Both the position numbers and the translations under genes were made by a program. Below, in pieces: positions 9,685 through 24,287 of a stretch of 60,015 nucleotides of DNA. The notes beneath the pieces were generated by a model. The model was given only the letters and a program-made list of their open reading frames with translations. It did no database searches and was not told the origin of the DNA. The stretch is from Prochlorococcus sp. AG-402-M15 (GTDB lineage: Bacteria > Cyanobacteriota > Cyanobacteriia > PCC-6307 > Cyanobiaceae), in contig QCIP01000011.1 of assembly GCA_003216615.1 (NCBI GenBank), positions 1-60,015 of the forward strand. Reading direction: 5' to 3'. Positions within the stretch are counted from its first letter, which is position 1; the number at the start of each line of letters is the position of its first letter.

Positions 9685-10500
9685 TTAAAAAACCTTTGTT
9701 TGCATTAATCTCATGAATTTATCTTTAAGGCTTCTACCTTCATTTTTTGGATCAATCATTGGTACATCTTGTCCCGTAAGTCTTTGAGAAACATTCAAAT
9801 AGCATTTTTTTGCAGGCGATCTACTATCTGTAAGGGTTAGTGGCTCGCCTCTGTTTGTACTTATTATTACTTGTTCATCTTCTAAAACAATACCTAGTAA
9901 AGGTAAAGAAAGGATTTCTTGAACGTCTTCGATAGATAGCATTTCTTGACTAGCCATCATGTTAGGACGAACTCTGTTGATTACAAGCTGAATAGGATCA
10001 ATATCAGATGTATTAAGAATACCAATTACTCTATCGGCATCACGTACTGCAGATAATTCTGGGTTTGTCACAACAATAGCTTCTTTACATGATGCAAGAG
10101 CATTTTTAAAACCATCCTCTACTCCTGCTGGACAATCTACTAAAACAAAATCAAATTTTTCACTGAGTAACTCACTAATTTTTTTCATATCTTCCGGCTT
10201 CATCCAATCCAACATTCTAGGATCTCCAGCTGGCAAAAGAGCAAGATTAGGCTCTTTTTTATGTCTGACCAAGGCTTGTTCAAGACGACAATTTTTGTCT
10301 AAAACATCTTGGGCAGTATAAATAATGCGATTTTCTAATCCTAGGAGAAGATCTAAATTTCTCAAGCCAAAATCAGCATCTAAGACAGCTGTAGTTGCTC
10401 CGCTGTTGGCGAGTGCTATGCCTAGGTTTGCAGTTAAAGTTGTTTTGCCAACCCCACCTTTTCCTGAACAAATTAATATTGTGCGAGTATTTTTCGGCAC
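9685..10500 (-). CDS. minD: Septum site-determining ATPase MinD
   Basis: The 271-residue ParA/MinD-family ATPase has the deviant Walker A motif GKGGVGKTT at 13-21, the switch region [10 protein letters not shown] and the Walker B-like [10 protein letters not shown] near 116-125. A basic amphipathic C-terminal end ([14 protein letters not shown]) is typical of the membrane-targeting helix. The start is a GTG at 10500, which gives the family N-terminus. MinD binds the membrane with ATP and recruits MinC. Confidence 0.98.
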   Translation of the reverse strand: MPKNTRTILICSGKGGVGKTTLTANLGIALANSGATTAVLDADFGLRNLDLLLGLENRIIYTAQDVLDKNCRLEQALVRHKKEPNLALLPAGDPRMLDWMKPEDMKKISELLSEKFDFVLVDCPAGVEDGFKNALASCKEAIVVTNPELSAVRDADRVIGILNTSDIDPIQLVINRVRPNMMASQEMLSIEDVQEILSLPLLGIVLEDEQVIISTNRGEPLTLTDSRSPAKKCYLNVSQRLTGQDVPMIDPKNEGRSLKDKFMRLMQTKVF

Positions 10501-10610
10501 GTTTTTTGCAATTTTACAAATGATAAAGCTACTTTCGCAAAGTTAAATATTTTAAAGATTAAGTAATTCTTAAATTTATGAAGTTTTAATTAAATATTCC
10601 AATGAATTGA

Positions 10611-11276
10611 TTAATTTTTAGTTTCTAGTAACAAGGGTTTAATAATTATTGTTTGATTATCTATTACAGCAATTTCAGGATAAGAATTTTTGGGCTTATC
10701 ATTTGGTCCAATAGCAATAACATCTGCAATTCTTAACTGTAAAGGGTTTAAATAAAGTGATGAAATAGATGCATTATTATTCCCACTCTTACCTGCAAAG
10801 GCGATCCCCTGTAATTTACCCCAAACATAAATATTTTTCTTGGCTGAAACTATTGCTCCTGGATTAACGTCTCCAATAATGCATAGGTTTCCATTTGAAG
10901 ATATTCTATCACCTGATCTTATTGTCCCTTCGTGAAGAATATCTTCTTTCTTTTTTGAATTAAATGAAAGTAACTTATTTTTAATCTCTTGTTCTTTAAC
11001 AAAAGTTGAATCAATTTTTAGAGACTTTCCAGCTAATATTGTGTCTCTATTATTTGAATAAATGCATAAAGAATTAATATTAATTTTGTCAAATTTATTT
11101 TTCAATTTTGATAAATGATGAGAACTGATTAACTCATTAATAGCGAAGATTTTTACCTCCAGAGGATCTTTCATCGAAGAAAATTTTTTAAAAGTTTCTT
11201 GGTTATCATCATCCAAATTTGCAAAAGATATGGTTTCTAGAAATTTACTATTAGGATTATTTACAACTATTTTCAT
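10611..11276 (-). CDS. minC: Septum site-determining protein MinC
   Basis: The 221-residue protein's second half is the MinC beta-helix domain, with HEGTIRSGDRISSNGNLCIIGDVNPGAIVSA split over about 115-145, then VWGKLQGIAFAG and ISSLYLNPLQLRIADVIA. The N-terminal FtsZ-binding half is poorly conserved, as is common. MinC blocks FtsZ polymerisation at sites dictated by MinD. It lies 110 bp upstream of minD and 10 bp downstream of the HD hydrolase gene. Confidence 0.94.
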   Translation of the reverse strand: MKIVVNNPNSKFLETISFANLDDDNQETFKKFSSMKDPLEVKIFAINELISSHHLSKLKNKFDKININSLCIYSNNRDTILAGKSLKIDSTFVKEQEIKNKLLSFNSKKKEDILHEGTIRSGDRISSNGNLCIIGDVNPGAIVSAKKNIYVWGKLQGIAFAGKSGNNNASISSLYLNPLQLRIADVIAIGPNDKPKNSYPEIAVIDNQTIIIKPLLLETKN

Positions 11277-11286
11277 ATAATTTTAT

Positions 11287-12543
11287 TTAGTAATTATTTC
11301 TTATTAGCGCAATTTGATTTTTAATTTCATTTTTGATTAAACTTGGGTAAATTATAAAGGCACTTTCTTGAGATTTCATTAAAGTTTTTATTAATTCAGA
11401 ACTAACTTCTAATGAGTTTTGATAGGTACCATCCCATATTTTTAGTGCATTATTAGATTCAAAACCCTTAAAAGATTTTTCCTTGATTCCACAGAAAATT
11501 TCTGAATCATAATTATTTATTTCACATAATTTTCTCGCAAATGCAAGGATTTCTAGTCTATCTATTTTACTTAAAAAACTTATGTCTGATGCTTTTAATA
11601 AGTCTCTATCAATAAACATTTTGCATAGAGTAGAAAGTGGCTCGAAAGATTCATCTTTCCATCTAATCAAATGGTAGTAAAAGGTTACATCATCATTTCT
11701 TATGAAGTCATTAAAATCCATCTTTGCACTAGAAAAAATCCATTTATAAAGAGATTTATCCAACCAAATTTTCTTTCCAAAATTATGTTTTATTGTGTAT
11801 ATTATTTTCTCAAGAATCCATGTTGATATTTCATTTATTTTATGGTTATAAATGGTTCTATACATCAAATTTCTAAGAACTAAGAAATGCTCAATAGCAA
11901 TAACTCCTTTTGGTTTAATTGCAATATTACCATCAGGTGAAAATGTAAGAGCTGAAATAATTCTTTCTAAATCTACTAGACCATATTTGGTTCCTGTATT
12001 GTAACTATCTCGTAAAAGATAATCGAGACGATCGCAGTCTATTTCGCTGCTAATTAATGTTTTTAAAGGTTTTGAAAATAGTTGTTTTGATGAAAATAAT
12101 TCTCCAATTTGTCTAGGTAATTCTTTGTCATACTTTTTGAGTATTGAATTTATTGGAGAATAATTTTTAACTAAGTTTTGAGACCATTGTTCGTGATTAT
12201 GATCGAATATTGCTTCACTTGTATGGCTCAAAGGCCCATGCCCCAAATCATGTAATAGAGCAGCTCCATAAAGAACAAATTTATTATCACAGAATGAAGA
12301 TTTACTTTCAATCAATCTCTTATATATTTTTCTTGCTATGCAAAAAACCCCAATTGAATGGGTAAATCTACTCGATTCTGCACCATGAAAAAGCAATGAT
12401 GCAGGCCCTAATTGTTTTATTCTTCTTAATCTTTGAAAAGCAATTGTATCGATTAATTCCATAATCATTGATTCTTCTGGCTTTCCTGAATCAAATACTA
12501 TTTCTTTATGAATTGGATCATGAAAAATTCTTTTGATATCCAT
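11287..12543 (-). CDS. HD-domain phosphohydrolase (dGTPase/SAMHD1-like)
   Basis: The 418-residue protein carries the HD metal site in order: FTHSIGV (His62), LLHDLGHGPLSH (His98-Asp99) and SEIDCDRLDYLLRDS (about 166-180). The early QRLRRIKQLG and FHGAESSRF motifs place it with bacterial dNTPase-like proteins related to SAMHD1, which probably hydrolyse nucleoside triphosphates. The substrate cannot be told from sequence. It lies in one minus-strand run ctpA - this gene - minC - minD - minE, with gaps of 21 and 10 bp at its ends, so it is likely co-transcribed with cell-division genes. Confidence 0.9.
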   Translation of the reverse strand: MDIKRIFHDPIHKEIVFDSGKPEESMIMELIDTIAFQRLRRIKQLGPASLLFHGAESSRFTHSIGVFCIARKIYKRLIESKSSFCDNKFVLYGAALLHDLGHGPLSHTSEAIFDHNHEQWSQNLVKNYSPINSILKKYDKELPRQIGELFSSKQLFSKPLKTLISSEIDCDRLDYLLRDSYNTGTKYGLVDLERIISALTFSPDGNIAIKPKGVIAIEHFLVLRNLMYRTIYNHKINEISTWILEKIIYTIKHNFGKKIWLDKSLYKWIFSSAKMDFNDFIRNDDVTFYYHLIRWKDESFEPLSTLCKMFIDRDLLKASDISFLSKIDRLEILAFARKLCEINNYDSEIFCGIKEKSFKGFESNNALKIWDGTYQNSLEVSSELIKTLMKSQESAFIIYPSLIKNEIKNQIALIRNNY

Positions 12544-12564
12544 AGTGTTTTAATTTTTCTATTG

Positions 12565-13869
12565 TCAATCTTCTGCTACTTCTGGTTTTAAACTTTCATT
12601 AATAGCTTCAGTAGTTTGATTTGAAATTTCTTCTTTTTCTAGAAGTGACGCCAAATATAATTCTGCATTCCTCACCCATTTGTCGTCAGAACCTCCGTAT
12701 TCACTCGCATCGGGAAGATCCAGTAACTTGTCAGGCGTCATACCTTGTCCCTGAATATTATTACCTTTGGGAGTTAAATAACTAGCAACTGTTATTGCTA
12801 TTCCACTGTCTTCCCCTAAACTTTTTAGGGATTGAATTAATCCTTTCCCATAAGTTTGTTCTCCCATGAGAATTGATCTACCGTTATCTTGTAAAGAACC
12901 TGCAAGTATTTCACTTGCACTTGCAGTCCCTTTATTTACCAAAGTTACCATTGGCCCATTAAAAGATGTCTCCTTTTGTGAGATTATTGCATCTTTGATG
13001 CCATTTCTATTTTGAGTCTCTACCACAGGTCTCTCACTTAATAATGAGTCTGCAACTGCTATTCCTGAACTTACTAGCCCGCCTGAATTATTTCTGAGAT
13101 CTAATATCAATCCTTCAACTTCTTTCTCTTTTAACTCTTGCAGAGCTTCCTCAACTTTTTTGGGTACGATTTCGCTAAATTGAGTTATCCTCAAATACCC
13201 TATTGTATGAGAATCGTCTCTTAATCTTTTTGTTCTCACTGGTCTAAGATCTACAGATCTTCTTTCTAAATCGACCTCTCTAATTTCTCCTGATTCCGAA
13301 GAAATTCCAACTAAGACTTTAGTTCCTGATTTACCTCTTAACTTAGATGCAGTATTTGCAAGCCCCAACTCTTCCGAAGAAATTCCATTAACTGTTTCTA
13401 TTAAGTCCCCGCTAATTATTCCAGCTTCTTCAGCTGGAGAGCCTCCAAGAGTTGAAACAACTTTAATTTTTTTAGTGTTATCATCTTCACCCAATTGGAG
13501 CCCAACTCCATTAATCTCGCTACCAAAGTTGCTTGATTTCAAGAGTTGATAATCTTTCGGACGTAAAATTCTTGTATATGGATCTTCTAGAGGTCTTAAC
13601 ATGTCTTCAATTGCCGAATAAGCCTCTTCACTTGTTTCAATTTGTTTCTGTAAAGTTTTTTGTCTAATTCTCTTCCATTGTATTTCATCAAACTTTTCTG
13701 GGTCATAAAAACCCTCATTTACCAAAGTCCAAGCGTCAAGGACTAATTGCTTGCTATCACTGAGAGCATCTACTCTTTCAATTAATAAAAAATTGGTAGA
13801 AAAAATAATGATCATTAATGTAATGAACACTGTTTTGAATGTTAAAAGTTTGTTAAAAGATGAATTCAT
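12565..13869 (-). CDS. ctpA: Carboxyl-terminal processing protease
   Basis: This is a tail-specific serine protease of the S41 family, exported to the thylakoid lumen or periplasm. The family includes the enzyme that trims the D1 C-terminus. An N-terminal hydrophobic signal (about residues 8-30) is followed by a PDZ domain with GVGLQL and GSPAEEAGI. The protease core has LRNNSGGLVSSG and TASASEILAGSLQDN with the catalytic Ser in the second, and YGKGLIQS with the Lys. I prefer the ATG at 13869 (MNSSFNKLL) over the TTG at 13890. It diverges from petB across only about 70 bp. Three ctp paralogs are usual in cyanobacteria, so the exact D1-processing role is inferred. Confidence 0.92.
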   Translation of the reverse strand: MNSSFNKLLTFKTVFITLMIIIFSTNFLLIERVDALSDSKQLVLDAWTLVNEGFYDPEKFDEIQWKRIRQKTLQKQIETSEEAYSAIEDMLRPLEDPYTRILRPKDYQLLKSSNFGSEINGVGLQLGEDDNTKKIKVVSTLGGSPAEEAGIISGDLIETVNGISSEELGLANTASKLRGKSGTKVLVGISSESGEIREVDLERRSVDLRPVRTKRLRDDSHTIGYLRITQFSEIVPKKVEEALQELKEKEVEGLILDLRNNSGGLVSSGIAVADSLLSERPVVETQNRNGIKDAIISQKETSFNGPMVTLVNKGTASASEILAGSLQDNGRSILMGEQTYGKGLIQSLKSLGEDSGIAITVASYLTPKGNNIQGQGMTPDKLLDLPDASEYGGSDDKWVRNAELYLASLLEKEEISNQTTEAINESLKPEVAED

Positions 13870-13939
13870 TGGGTTAAGTGTTAACACCAAGTATAAGAAT
13901 TTTAAGTAAGCTCTTTATATCAAAGCTAATTTTTTTTGG

Positions 13940-14596
13940 ATGGCGAATTCTTCATCAGTTTATGACTGGTTTCAAGAAAGGCTTGAAATTCAAGACATAA
14001 CTGACGACGTAACTTCCAAGTACGTCCCCCCTCATGTAAATATTTTTTATTGTTTAGGAGGCATAACTTTAGTATGCTTCCTAATTCAATTTGCAACAGG
14101 TTTTGCAATGACTTTTTACTATAAGCCTACAGTTACACAAGCTTATAGTTCAGTTAGTTACTTAATGACCGATGTAAGTTTTGGATGGTTAATACGATCT
14201 GTTCATAGATGGAGTGCGTCTATGATGGTGTTGATGTTAATCCTCCATGTATTTAGAGTTTATCTTACTGGTGGTTTTAAAAGGCCAAGAGAATTGACTT
14301 GGGTTACAGGTGTTGTAATGGCGGTCATAACTGTCGCTTTTGGAGTAACAGGTTATTCTTTACCTTGGGATCAGGTAGGTTATTGGGCAGTTAAAATTGT
14401 TTCAGGTGTTCCTGCAGCCATACCGGTAATTGGTGATTTTATGGTTGAACTTCTTAGAGGAGGAGAAAGTGTAGGACAATCTACCCTTACAAGATTCTAT
14501 AGTCTTCATACTTTTGTACTGCCATGGTCTTTAGCAGTGTTTATGTTGATGCATTTTCTAATGATTCGTAAACAGGGGATTTCAGGTCCTTTATAA
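13940..14596 (+). CDS. petB: Cytochrome b6
   Basis: The 218-residue core subunit of the cytochrome b6f complex has four membrane helices and the four haem-ligand histidines. These lie within [21 protein letters not shown] and in [19 protein letters not shown]. The conserved [21 protein letters not shown] region is also present. It begins [20 protein letters not shown], the family start, and is full length. petD follows 32 bp downstream in the usual petBD operon. Confidence 0.99.
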   Translation: MANSSSVYDWFQERLEIQDITDDVTSKYVPPHVNIFYCLGGITLVCFLIQFATGFAMTFYYKPTVTQAYSSVSYLMTDVSFGWLIRSVHRWSASMMVLMLILHVFRVYLTGGFKRPRELTWVTGVVMAVITVAFGVTGYSLPWDQVGYWAVKIVSGVPAAIPVIGDFMVELLRGGESVGQSTLTRFYSLHTFVLPWSLAVFMLMHFLMIRKQGISGPL

Positions 14597-14628
14597 ACTC
14601 TTATACTTATAATTAATAGGATATTAAA

Positions 14629-15111
14629 ATGTCAACGTTAAAAAAACCAGATTTATCTGATCCAAAATTAAGAGCAAAATTGGCGAAAGGCATGGGGCAT
14701 AATTATTATGGGGAACCAGCTTGGCCAAATGATTTATTATATATTTTCCCAGTAGTGATCCTAGGCACTATAGCTTGTGTTGTTGGATTAGCTGTACTTG
14801 ACCCTGCAATGTTGGGAGATAAAGCAAATCCATTTGCGACACCTTTAGAGATACTTCCTGAGTGGTACCTATATCCAGTTTTTCAAATACTTAGGGTGGT
14901 ACCTAATAAACTTTTGGGAATTGCACTCCAAACTTTAATCCCTCTTGGACTAATGATTTTACCTTTCATCGAAAACTTCAATAAATTTTCTAATCCATTT
15001 AGAAGACCAGTTGCAATGTCAGTTTTCTTATTTGGAACTTTTCTTACTATTTACCTTGGCATTGGTGCATGCTTACCTATCGATAAATCCCTAACTTTAG
15101 GCTTGTTTTAG
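14629..15111 (+). CDS. petD: Cytochrome b6f complex subunit IV
   Basis: The 160-residue protein begins [20 protein letters not shown] and contains the plastoquinol-site motif PEWY within [17 protein letters not shown]. It has three membrane helices. It is the normal length and partners PetB in the Qo pocket. Its stop lies two bases before that of the convergent invertase gene. Confidence 0.99.
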   Translation: MSTLKKPDLSDPKLRAKLAKGMGHNYYGEPAWPNDLLYIFPVVILGTIACVVGLAVLDPAMLGDKANPFATPLEILPEWYLYPVFQILRVVPNKLLGIALQTLIPLGLMILPFIENFNKFSNPFRRPVAMSVFLFGTFLTIYLGIGACLPIDKSLTLGLF

Positions 15112-15113
15112 AT

Positions 15114-16553
15114 TTAAATATTTAGCATTTCTAAATCATCATCATTTTCTCTCAGAAAATGATGCATTAATAAAAAACCAACAATTGTCCAAGTTTGGTA
15201 AGTTCTTGATTGTTGCCCAACCCAAGTTCCTGTAGGGCCGTCAAAGTATTCTGCCCATTCTTGTTTAGGCAATTGATTAAGTTGACACCAATAAGATTCC
15301 TCTATTAAAGATTTCATTTCTTCCATGAGAATCACATCATCAGAAGGGAACCTTTTTTGATGTAAAAGAACAGCTGCACCAAAAAACCAAAGTAAACTTG
15401 GCCAATGACCACCATTATGGTAACTCCAAGGCCAATTTTTTGGATCTGATCCGGTTTTATTTTGCCATTCATCGACATCCATATGAGGATGACAAATTCT
15501 CATAGGCATTTGAGCCATTAAATGCTGTCTGTTGTGTAAAACCAATCTAAATAAAGCTCTTTGTTCTGCAGCGGGCAGCACTCCAAACATACAGGCTAAA
15601 GAATTTCCTAAACTGTAAAATCGAAAGTCTGGTCTTCCTGTTCTAATATTTCCTATTAAATAACCACCTCTATTCTCTAACCAATCTTGAAGCCAAGAGG
15701 GAACCACTTGAGGTTGAACGTTAAACTCATTGAAGTGTTGATCATCTCCATACTGCTCAGTGGGCCTTCTTCTTAAGATTTGCATTGTTTGGCTGGTAAC
15801 CCAATAATGTTTTAAGAGAAAATTTCCTAAATCCTTAACCCACTGATTTGTTAGGATAAGTCTTTGATCTAAAAGTCTACTTACATGGTCTTCTCGGCTT
15901 AATTCCATTAAGTTTATACAGCTTTTTAAACATCCATGAAGTAAAACTTCAACCTCTAAAGGTGCTCCCCATACGTCCATAGGTCTATCTATCATAAAAG
16001 CGCAATCGGGGACAAAAAGTACGGGCGTACCTTCAAATGTTGGATGCAGAACTAGATCTAATAAAAGCTGAATACCTCTTTGAACGCTTTGACTTTTTCC
16101 GAAGGCAAAATCACCACTTTTATTGACATAATACCAACATAAAATTGGCCACCATAAACTTGCATCAGCTGAAGTAATTCTCCCGATTGATCTTTGACCA
16201 TAGTCACCAATAAGCTTTCCATTTTCTTCGACGAAACTAGTGGGGAATACTCCACGTGTTTGATAATTAGTGCTTTGTAACTCAAGGCATACACTTAGGA
16301 ACCTTTTGACAATTTCGTATCGTTTTTGGGTAATGAGATAAATCATTACGGGAACGTTATCTCTTAGAAATATTTCCCCATAATTTAACTTTTTATTTTT
16401 TGTTGGGTGTTCAAGCGCTGCAACACTGCCTACAAGCTCTCCTGAAATTTCAACTAAAGTCTTTTCGAAGTGTTTTTTTGCATTTGTTACAATTTTTTCT
16501 TCATCAGAACTTGGTCTTACTCTTAAATTTTTTTGACTAAATCTTTCAGCCAT
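15114..16553 (-). CDS. Neutral/alkaline invertase (glycoside hydrolase family 100)
   Basis: The 479-residue cytosolic protein hydrolyses sucrose to glucose and fructose. Family signatures run through it: RDNVPVMIYLI near 64-74, SIGRITSADASLWWPILCWYY near 122-142, DCAFMIDRPMDVWGAPLEV near 182-200 and FRFYSLGNSLACMFGVL near 310-326. The C-terminal part contains WPWSYHNGGHWPSLLW and QEWAEYFDGPTGTWVGQQSR. All the conserved acidic residues of the family appear present. In picocyanobacteria sucrose and glucosylglycerate are compatible solutes, so it probably tunes sucrose turnover. It converges on petD. Confidence 0.93.
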   Translation of the reverse strand: MAERFSQKNLRVRPSSDEEKIVTNAKKHFEKTLVEISGELVGSVAALEHPTKNKKLNYGEIFLRDNVPVMIYLITQKRYEIVKRFLSVCLELQSTNYQTRGVFPTSFVEENGKLIGDYGQRSIGRITSADASLWWPILCWYYVNKSGDFAFGKSQSVQRGIQLLLDLVLHPTFEGTPVLFVPDCAFMIDRPMDVWGAPLEVEVLLHGCLKSCINLMELSREDHVSRLLDQRLILTNQWVKDLGNFLLKHYWVTSQTMQILRRRPTEQYGDDQHFNEFNVQPQVVPSWLQDWLENRGGYLIGNIRTGRPDFRFYSLGNSLACMFGVLPAAEQRALFRLVLHNRQHLMAQMPMRICHPHMDVDEWQNKTGSDPKNWPWSYHNGGHWPSLLWFFGAAVLLHQKRFPSDDVILMEEMKSLIEESYWCQLNQLPKQEWAEYFDGPTGTWVGQQSRTYQTWTIVGFLLMHHFLRENDDDLEMLNI

Positions 16554-17153
16554 TTTATTGAAAATCCCCCTATTTAAAGCCTAGTTCGTGAATCAATATT
16601 GAACAAAAATAAAATTAATAAAAAAATTATGTATTAATGGTTGCATAATTACGGTCAAATGGTTTAGTATTTTCTTCTGGGCAAAAAAATAAATTTTTGC
16701 ATTACTCTAATTCTATCTAAAGTTTTAATTTTAGGTACAACATGAGTTTTTTGAGATTTAAAGTATATCTTCAAATTTCTTCCAGCGGAGGGTTTTTCCC
16801 TTCTGAATTGGTCTCCTCTTCGAGTTGACCTTGTACCTAGAAAATTTAAAAACTTAGGAACTGATGCTTTTATTGCGTCAAGATTTACTAAAATCTTTTT
16901 TAGTTATTTCAAGATGTACATGCAATAAAGGTGTGAGGTCCCGTCAAATGTATATAAATTGTCATCAATTGCTAACTTTTAGCGTTGAGACAAACGGATC
17001 TGAGATCTTGGAAAGTCACTTTAGAAATATTTTAATGTGCACTCAATGTAATCCTTAAAACTAAGGAGGCTGAAACTAAATACAAATAACCTAAATTTCT
17101 ATTTGGATAAAGCAATTCAATTTGAGTAGATTTATCTACAAAAGGATTTGAAC
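16554..17153. other. Gene-free stretch holding the rRNA operon leader
   Basis: No convincing gene lies in these 600 bases between the invertase start and 16S rRNA. The longest plus-strand frame (16864-17058) is cysteine-rich but shows no family pattern. A TTGACC at 16825-16830 is a possible -35 element, but no clear -10 follows at the right distance. The invertase promoter (reading left) and the rRNA promoter (reading right) must both be here. Confidence 0.6.
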
Positions 17154-18638
<1,485 letters not shown>

Positions 18639-18762
18639 CAGGGAGACAACAAAATGTTAAATATTAATTTTGTCACCTTAGGTCGATCGGTATCTCACAT
18701 TCTTAATTTAATAAGAATTTCATTTCCTAAGTTTTTTCTAGGTCACACCCATTACTTTTCCT

Positions 18763-18836
<74 letters not shown>

Positions 18837-18847
18837 TACTCTATGTT

Positions 18848-18920
18848 GGGGGTATAGCTCAGTTGGTAGAGCGCCTGCTTTGCAAGCAGGATGTCAGCGG
18901 TTCGAGTCCGCTTACCTCCA
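18848..18920 (+). tRNA. trnA: tRNA-Ala (anticodon UGC)
   Basis: The 73-nt tRNA follows tRNA-Ile by 11 bases. The acceptor GGGGGTA pairs with TACCTCC (one G-U), and the anticodon stem-loop CCTGCTTTGCAAGCAGG has TGC at its centre. The remaining spacer to 23S (18921-19177) shows no further gene and should contain processing stems. Confidence 0.98.
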
Positions 18921-19177
18921 CTGATCACCACCTCTGCCATAATTTACAGAAGGGAAATGTCTTGAGTTGTGATCAAATTCTGAACGATTCTAGCTTCCTG
19001 ATAAACCCTATCAAGATGCTGGATTCATTGAATTTATTCATTGTTTTCAGAGAACCTTGACAACTGCATAGATTATTTTTAAAGACAATAAGCATCTTTA
19101 ATGATGCAGATTTATTATTTTTGCAAATGCATTAATAACAATTCTATTAAGCTGATGCTTCAATTATTGAAGTTATT

Positions 19178-22053
<2,876 letters not shown>

Positions 22054-22116
22054 ATAAACTTAATTTATTGTTCTTAATTTATATAATTCTCTATGCAGTT
22101 CTCAAGGTTCACACTA

Positions 22117-22235
22117 TCCTGGTGTTCATGGCGATGTGGAACCACTCCGATCCATCTCGAACTCGGTTGTGAAACGCATCAGCGGCGAAAATATTTAGGG
22201 GGTAGCCCCTTGAGAAAATAGCTCAATGCCAGGTA
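22117..22235 (+). rRNA. rrf: 5S ribosomal RNA
   Basis: The helix I strands CCTGG (22118-22122) and CCAGG (22229-22233) enclose about 119 nt. The hallmark CCATCTCGAACTCGG is at about 22151. It lies 63 nt after 23S and just before the operon terminator. Confidence 0.96.
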
Positions 22236-22245
22236 AAAATATTTA

Positions 22246-22283
22246 AAAGGGTTTACTTCACTTAAGTAAGCCCTTTTTTATTT
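22246..22283. terminator. Terminator shared by the rRNA operon and fpg
   Basis: The stem AAAGGGTTTACTT pairs with AAGTAAGCCCTTT across a short loop and is followed by a T-run on the plus strand. The A-run before it makes it usable on the minus strand too, so it can end both the rRNA transcript and fpg, whose stop lies at 22278-22280. Confidence 0.85.
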
Positions 22284-23159
22284 TTGGCAACTTGGACACC
22301 AATGGGTACTTCTTCCAGCGATTTTTTGCTTTTCAATTAAATTTCCACATTTGCGACATTCTTTGCCAGTCCTCCTGTAGACATTTGTTTGTAAGCCAAA
22401 ATTTCCATCCTCTCCTTCCAAGTCTCTAAAATCGCTGAATGTCGTTCCTCCTGAGCCTATACTTTTTTCTAATACATTCACAATTGACTCTTTGAGCTTA
22501 ATTAACTCATTCTTCTTTATTGTTCTTGCGGTCCTAAAAGGTGAGATGCCAGCCGAAAATAAACTTTCATCAGCATAAATATTACCTATACCTGCCACAA
22601 TTGTTTGATCTAATAAGATAGCCTTTATAGACTTTGTTCTTTTGGAAATAACTTTTTTAAGGTAATTTGCATTAAAGTCTTCTGAGAATGGTTCTGGTCC
22701 TAATGAACCTAATCCTTTGATTATTTTGTAAGGCGATAACCCTTCCTTAATCCACCACATTTGACCAAAACTCCGTACGTCAATATACCTAAGCTCATTA
22801 TTTTTTTTGTCGAAAAATCTTATTCTTGTATGTTTACAAGGCTGATTAGAGTTATTAATAAATTTGAAATATCCAGTCATTCTAAGGTGAACTACAAGAA
22901 ATCCGTTTTTTGTTGATGATTTTTTGATAGAAAGTTGAATATTCTCATTTTGAATGTTTTTTAGTTCAGCTATTAAATATTTGCCTCTTCTATCCCATTT
23001 ATATAGTAGTGAGTTCTGAAGACCTTTAATAAATTCTTTCTTATTATTAGGGAAAGCAACAGTTTTATCCCTAAGGATTTCTATTTTTTTAATAATAAAG
23101 TTATTAAGTTTTTGCTCTAAACCTCTTCTAACAGTTTCTACTTCAGGTAACTCAGGCAA
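22278..23159 (-). CDS. mutM: Formamidopyrimidine-DNA glycosylase
   Basis: This base-excision repair enzyme (Fpg) removes 8-oxoguanine and ring-opened purines from DNA. The 293-residue protein begins [13 protein letters not shown] after the Met, with the catalytic N-terminal proline and the essential Glu next to it. It has [10 protein letters not shown] near 94-103, the helix-two-turn-helix [18 protein letters not shown] near 188-205, and a C-terminal zinc finger (CRKCG...CPSC). It is complete. It lies 4 bp downstream of psaE on the same strand. Confidence 0.97.
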   Translation of the reverse strand: MPELPEVETVRRGLEQKLNNFIIKKIEILRDKTVAFPNNKKEFIKGLQNSLLYKWDRRGKYLIAELKNIQNENIQLSIKKSSTKNGFLVVHLRMTGYFKFINNSNQPCKHTRIRFFDKKNNELRYIDVRSFGQMWWIKEGLSPYKIIKGLGSLGPEPFSEDFNANYLKKVISKRTKSIKAILLDQTIVAGIGNIYADESLFSAGISPFRTARTIKKNELIKLKESIVNVLEKSIGSGGTTFSDFRDLEGEDGNFGLQTNVYRRTGKECRKCGNLIEKQKIAGRSTHWCPSCQK

Positions 23160-23163
23160 TTAT

Positions 23164-23373
23164 TTAAGCTTTCTCTAATTCACTTTCAGCAAAATTATTC
23201 GTGTTCGCTCCACCTTCCGTTCCGCTAATACCAGCGTAATTTACTTTGTCGAATCTAACTACACAGTTATATTTAATACCTGATGTATCAACTGAAGCAA
23301 CCTTACCAATTTCATTGTACCAATATGATTCTGGTCTTTTTACTCTGACGAGGTCTCCTCTTGAAATTGCCAT
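23164..23373 (-). CDS. psaE: Photosystem I subunit PsaE
   Basis: The 69-residue stromal subunit folds as an SH3-like barrel. The start [20 protein letters not shown] and the middle [20 protein letters not shown] match the family. It helps dock ferredoxin on photosystem I and supports cyclic electron flow. It is the usual length and is followed 4 bp later by fpg. Confidence 0.98.
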   Translation of the reverse strand: MAISRGDLVRVKRPESYWYNEIGKVASVDTSGIKYNCVVRFDKVNYAGISGTEGGANTNNFAESELEKA

Positions 23374-23444
23374 TTCTGTTAATTTATCTTTTCAAATAAT
23401 AACCCATCATTAATAGTCTTAAACAAATAATTCACACATATTAA

Positions 23445-24215
23445 TTAAAAGTTCTGACAAAAATCATTAATTAAATTTTTTTCGAATTCTTCTTTAGCAG
23501 GCTTACCTCCCCTCCATTTTCTTCCGGGGATTCTTACATCTAATTCATTTGTATCACAATTGATTGCAAGAATAAGTTTTTTATTTTCTTGATTTAGAAC
23601 ATTTAAAACTTTTCTACCTTTAATTTTTTCATAAGATTTACTTTGAATAATTATTGGACCATAAATTTGTTTATCTAACTCAAGCAATTCATTATTTTTC
23701 TTATTTTTAATTATTTGATGATTTTCTGAACTAATTGGTTTATTTTTGCTTAAGAAAAGCTTTTCACCAACTTTTAAAGAATCTGGGTTCTTAAGATTGT
23801 TAATTTCTATTAAATATCGAAAATCTAACCCATATTTGTTTGATATGTCAGTAAGATTTTCCCCTATTTGAACAATATGATAATTATTTATTGAATCTGA
23901 TTTTTTTGTGGAATTTTCATATGATTCGAAGATAATAAGATTTTGGCCAACAAAGATATAATTTTCATTTTTTAAATTGTTTAATTTAATAATTAAATCT
24001 TTATTTATTGAATACAACTCTGAAATACTTGAAAGTGTATCTCCAGTTTTTACGATGTGAATTTTTCTTATTTCAGCTTTATCTTCATTAATTAATTCTT
24101 TTTTAGTAATGTTCTCAATTTTATTGTTTGCAGATTCAATCCGTTCTTCAGACCTTATCAATGAGTGATTAAAAAAATTAATCAGGATTGCAATTACTAA
24201 AAATACTACTTTCAT
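23445..24215 (-). CDS. Exported protein with two LysM domains
   Basis: The 256-residue protein has an N-terminal signal peptide (MKVVFLVIAILINFFNHSLI). Two LysM peptidoglycan-binding repeats follow, one from HIVKTGDTLSSISELYSINK (about 53-95) and one from HIVQIGENLTDISNKYGLDF (about 113-155). The C-terminal 100 residues contain ILAINCDTNELDVRIPGRKW with no known catalytic motif. It is probably a periplasmic cell-wall-binding protein. It stands between psaE and the aldehyde dehydrogenase, all on the minus strand. Confidence 0.85.
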   Translation of the reverse strand: MKVVFLVIAILINFFNHSLIRSEERIESANNKIENITKKELINEDKAEIRKIHIVKTGDTLSSISELYSINKDLIIKLNNLKNENYIFVGQNLIIFESYENSTKKSDSINNYHIVQIGENLTDISNKYGLDFRYLIEINNLKNPDSLKVGEKLFLSKNKPISSENHQIIKNKKNNELLELDKQIYGPIIIQSKSYEKIKGRKVLNVLNQENKKLILAINCDTNELDVRIPGRKWRGGKPAKEEFEKNLINDFCQNF

Positions 24216-24287
24216 TATCTTTATTGTTTATTTAAAGATAAGCTTTTAATTTGAAATCGCTAGTTTTTTGAAAAATATTTAAGTAAT

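Noticed and set aside
16864-17058. A 64-residue plus-strand frame upstream of 16S with several cysteines
   Set aside because: No ribosome-binding site and no family likeness. It sits in the expected rRNA leader.
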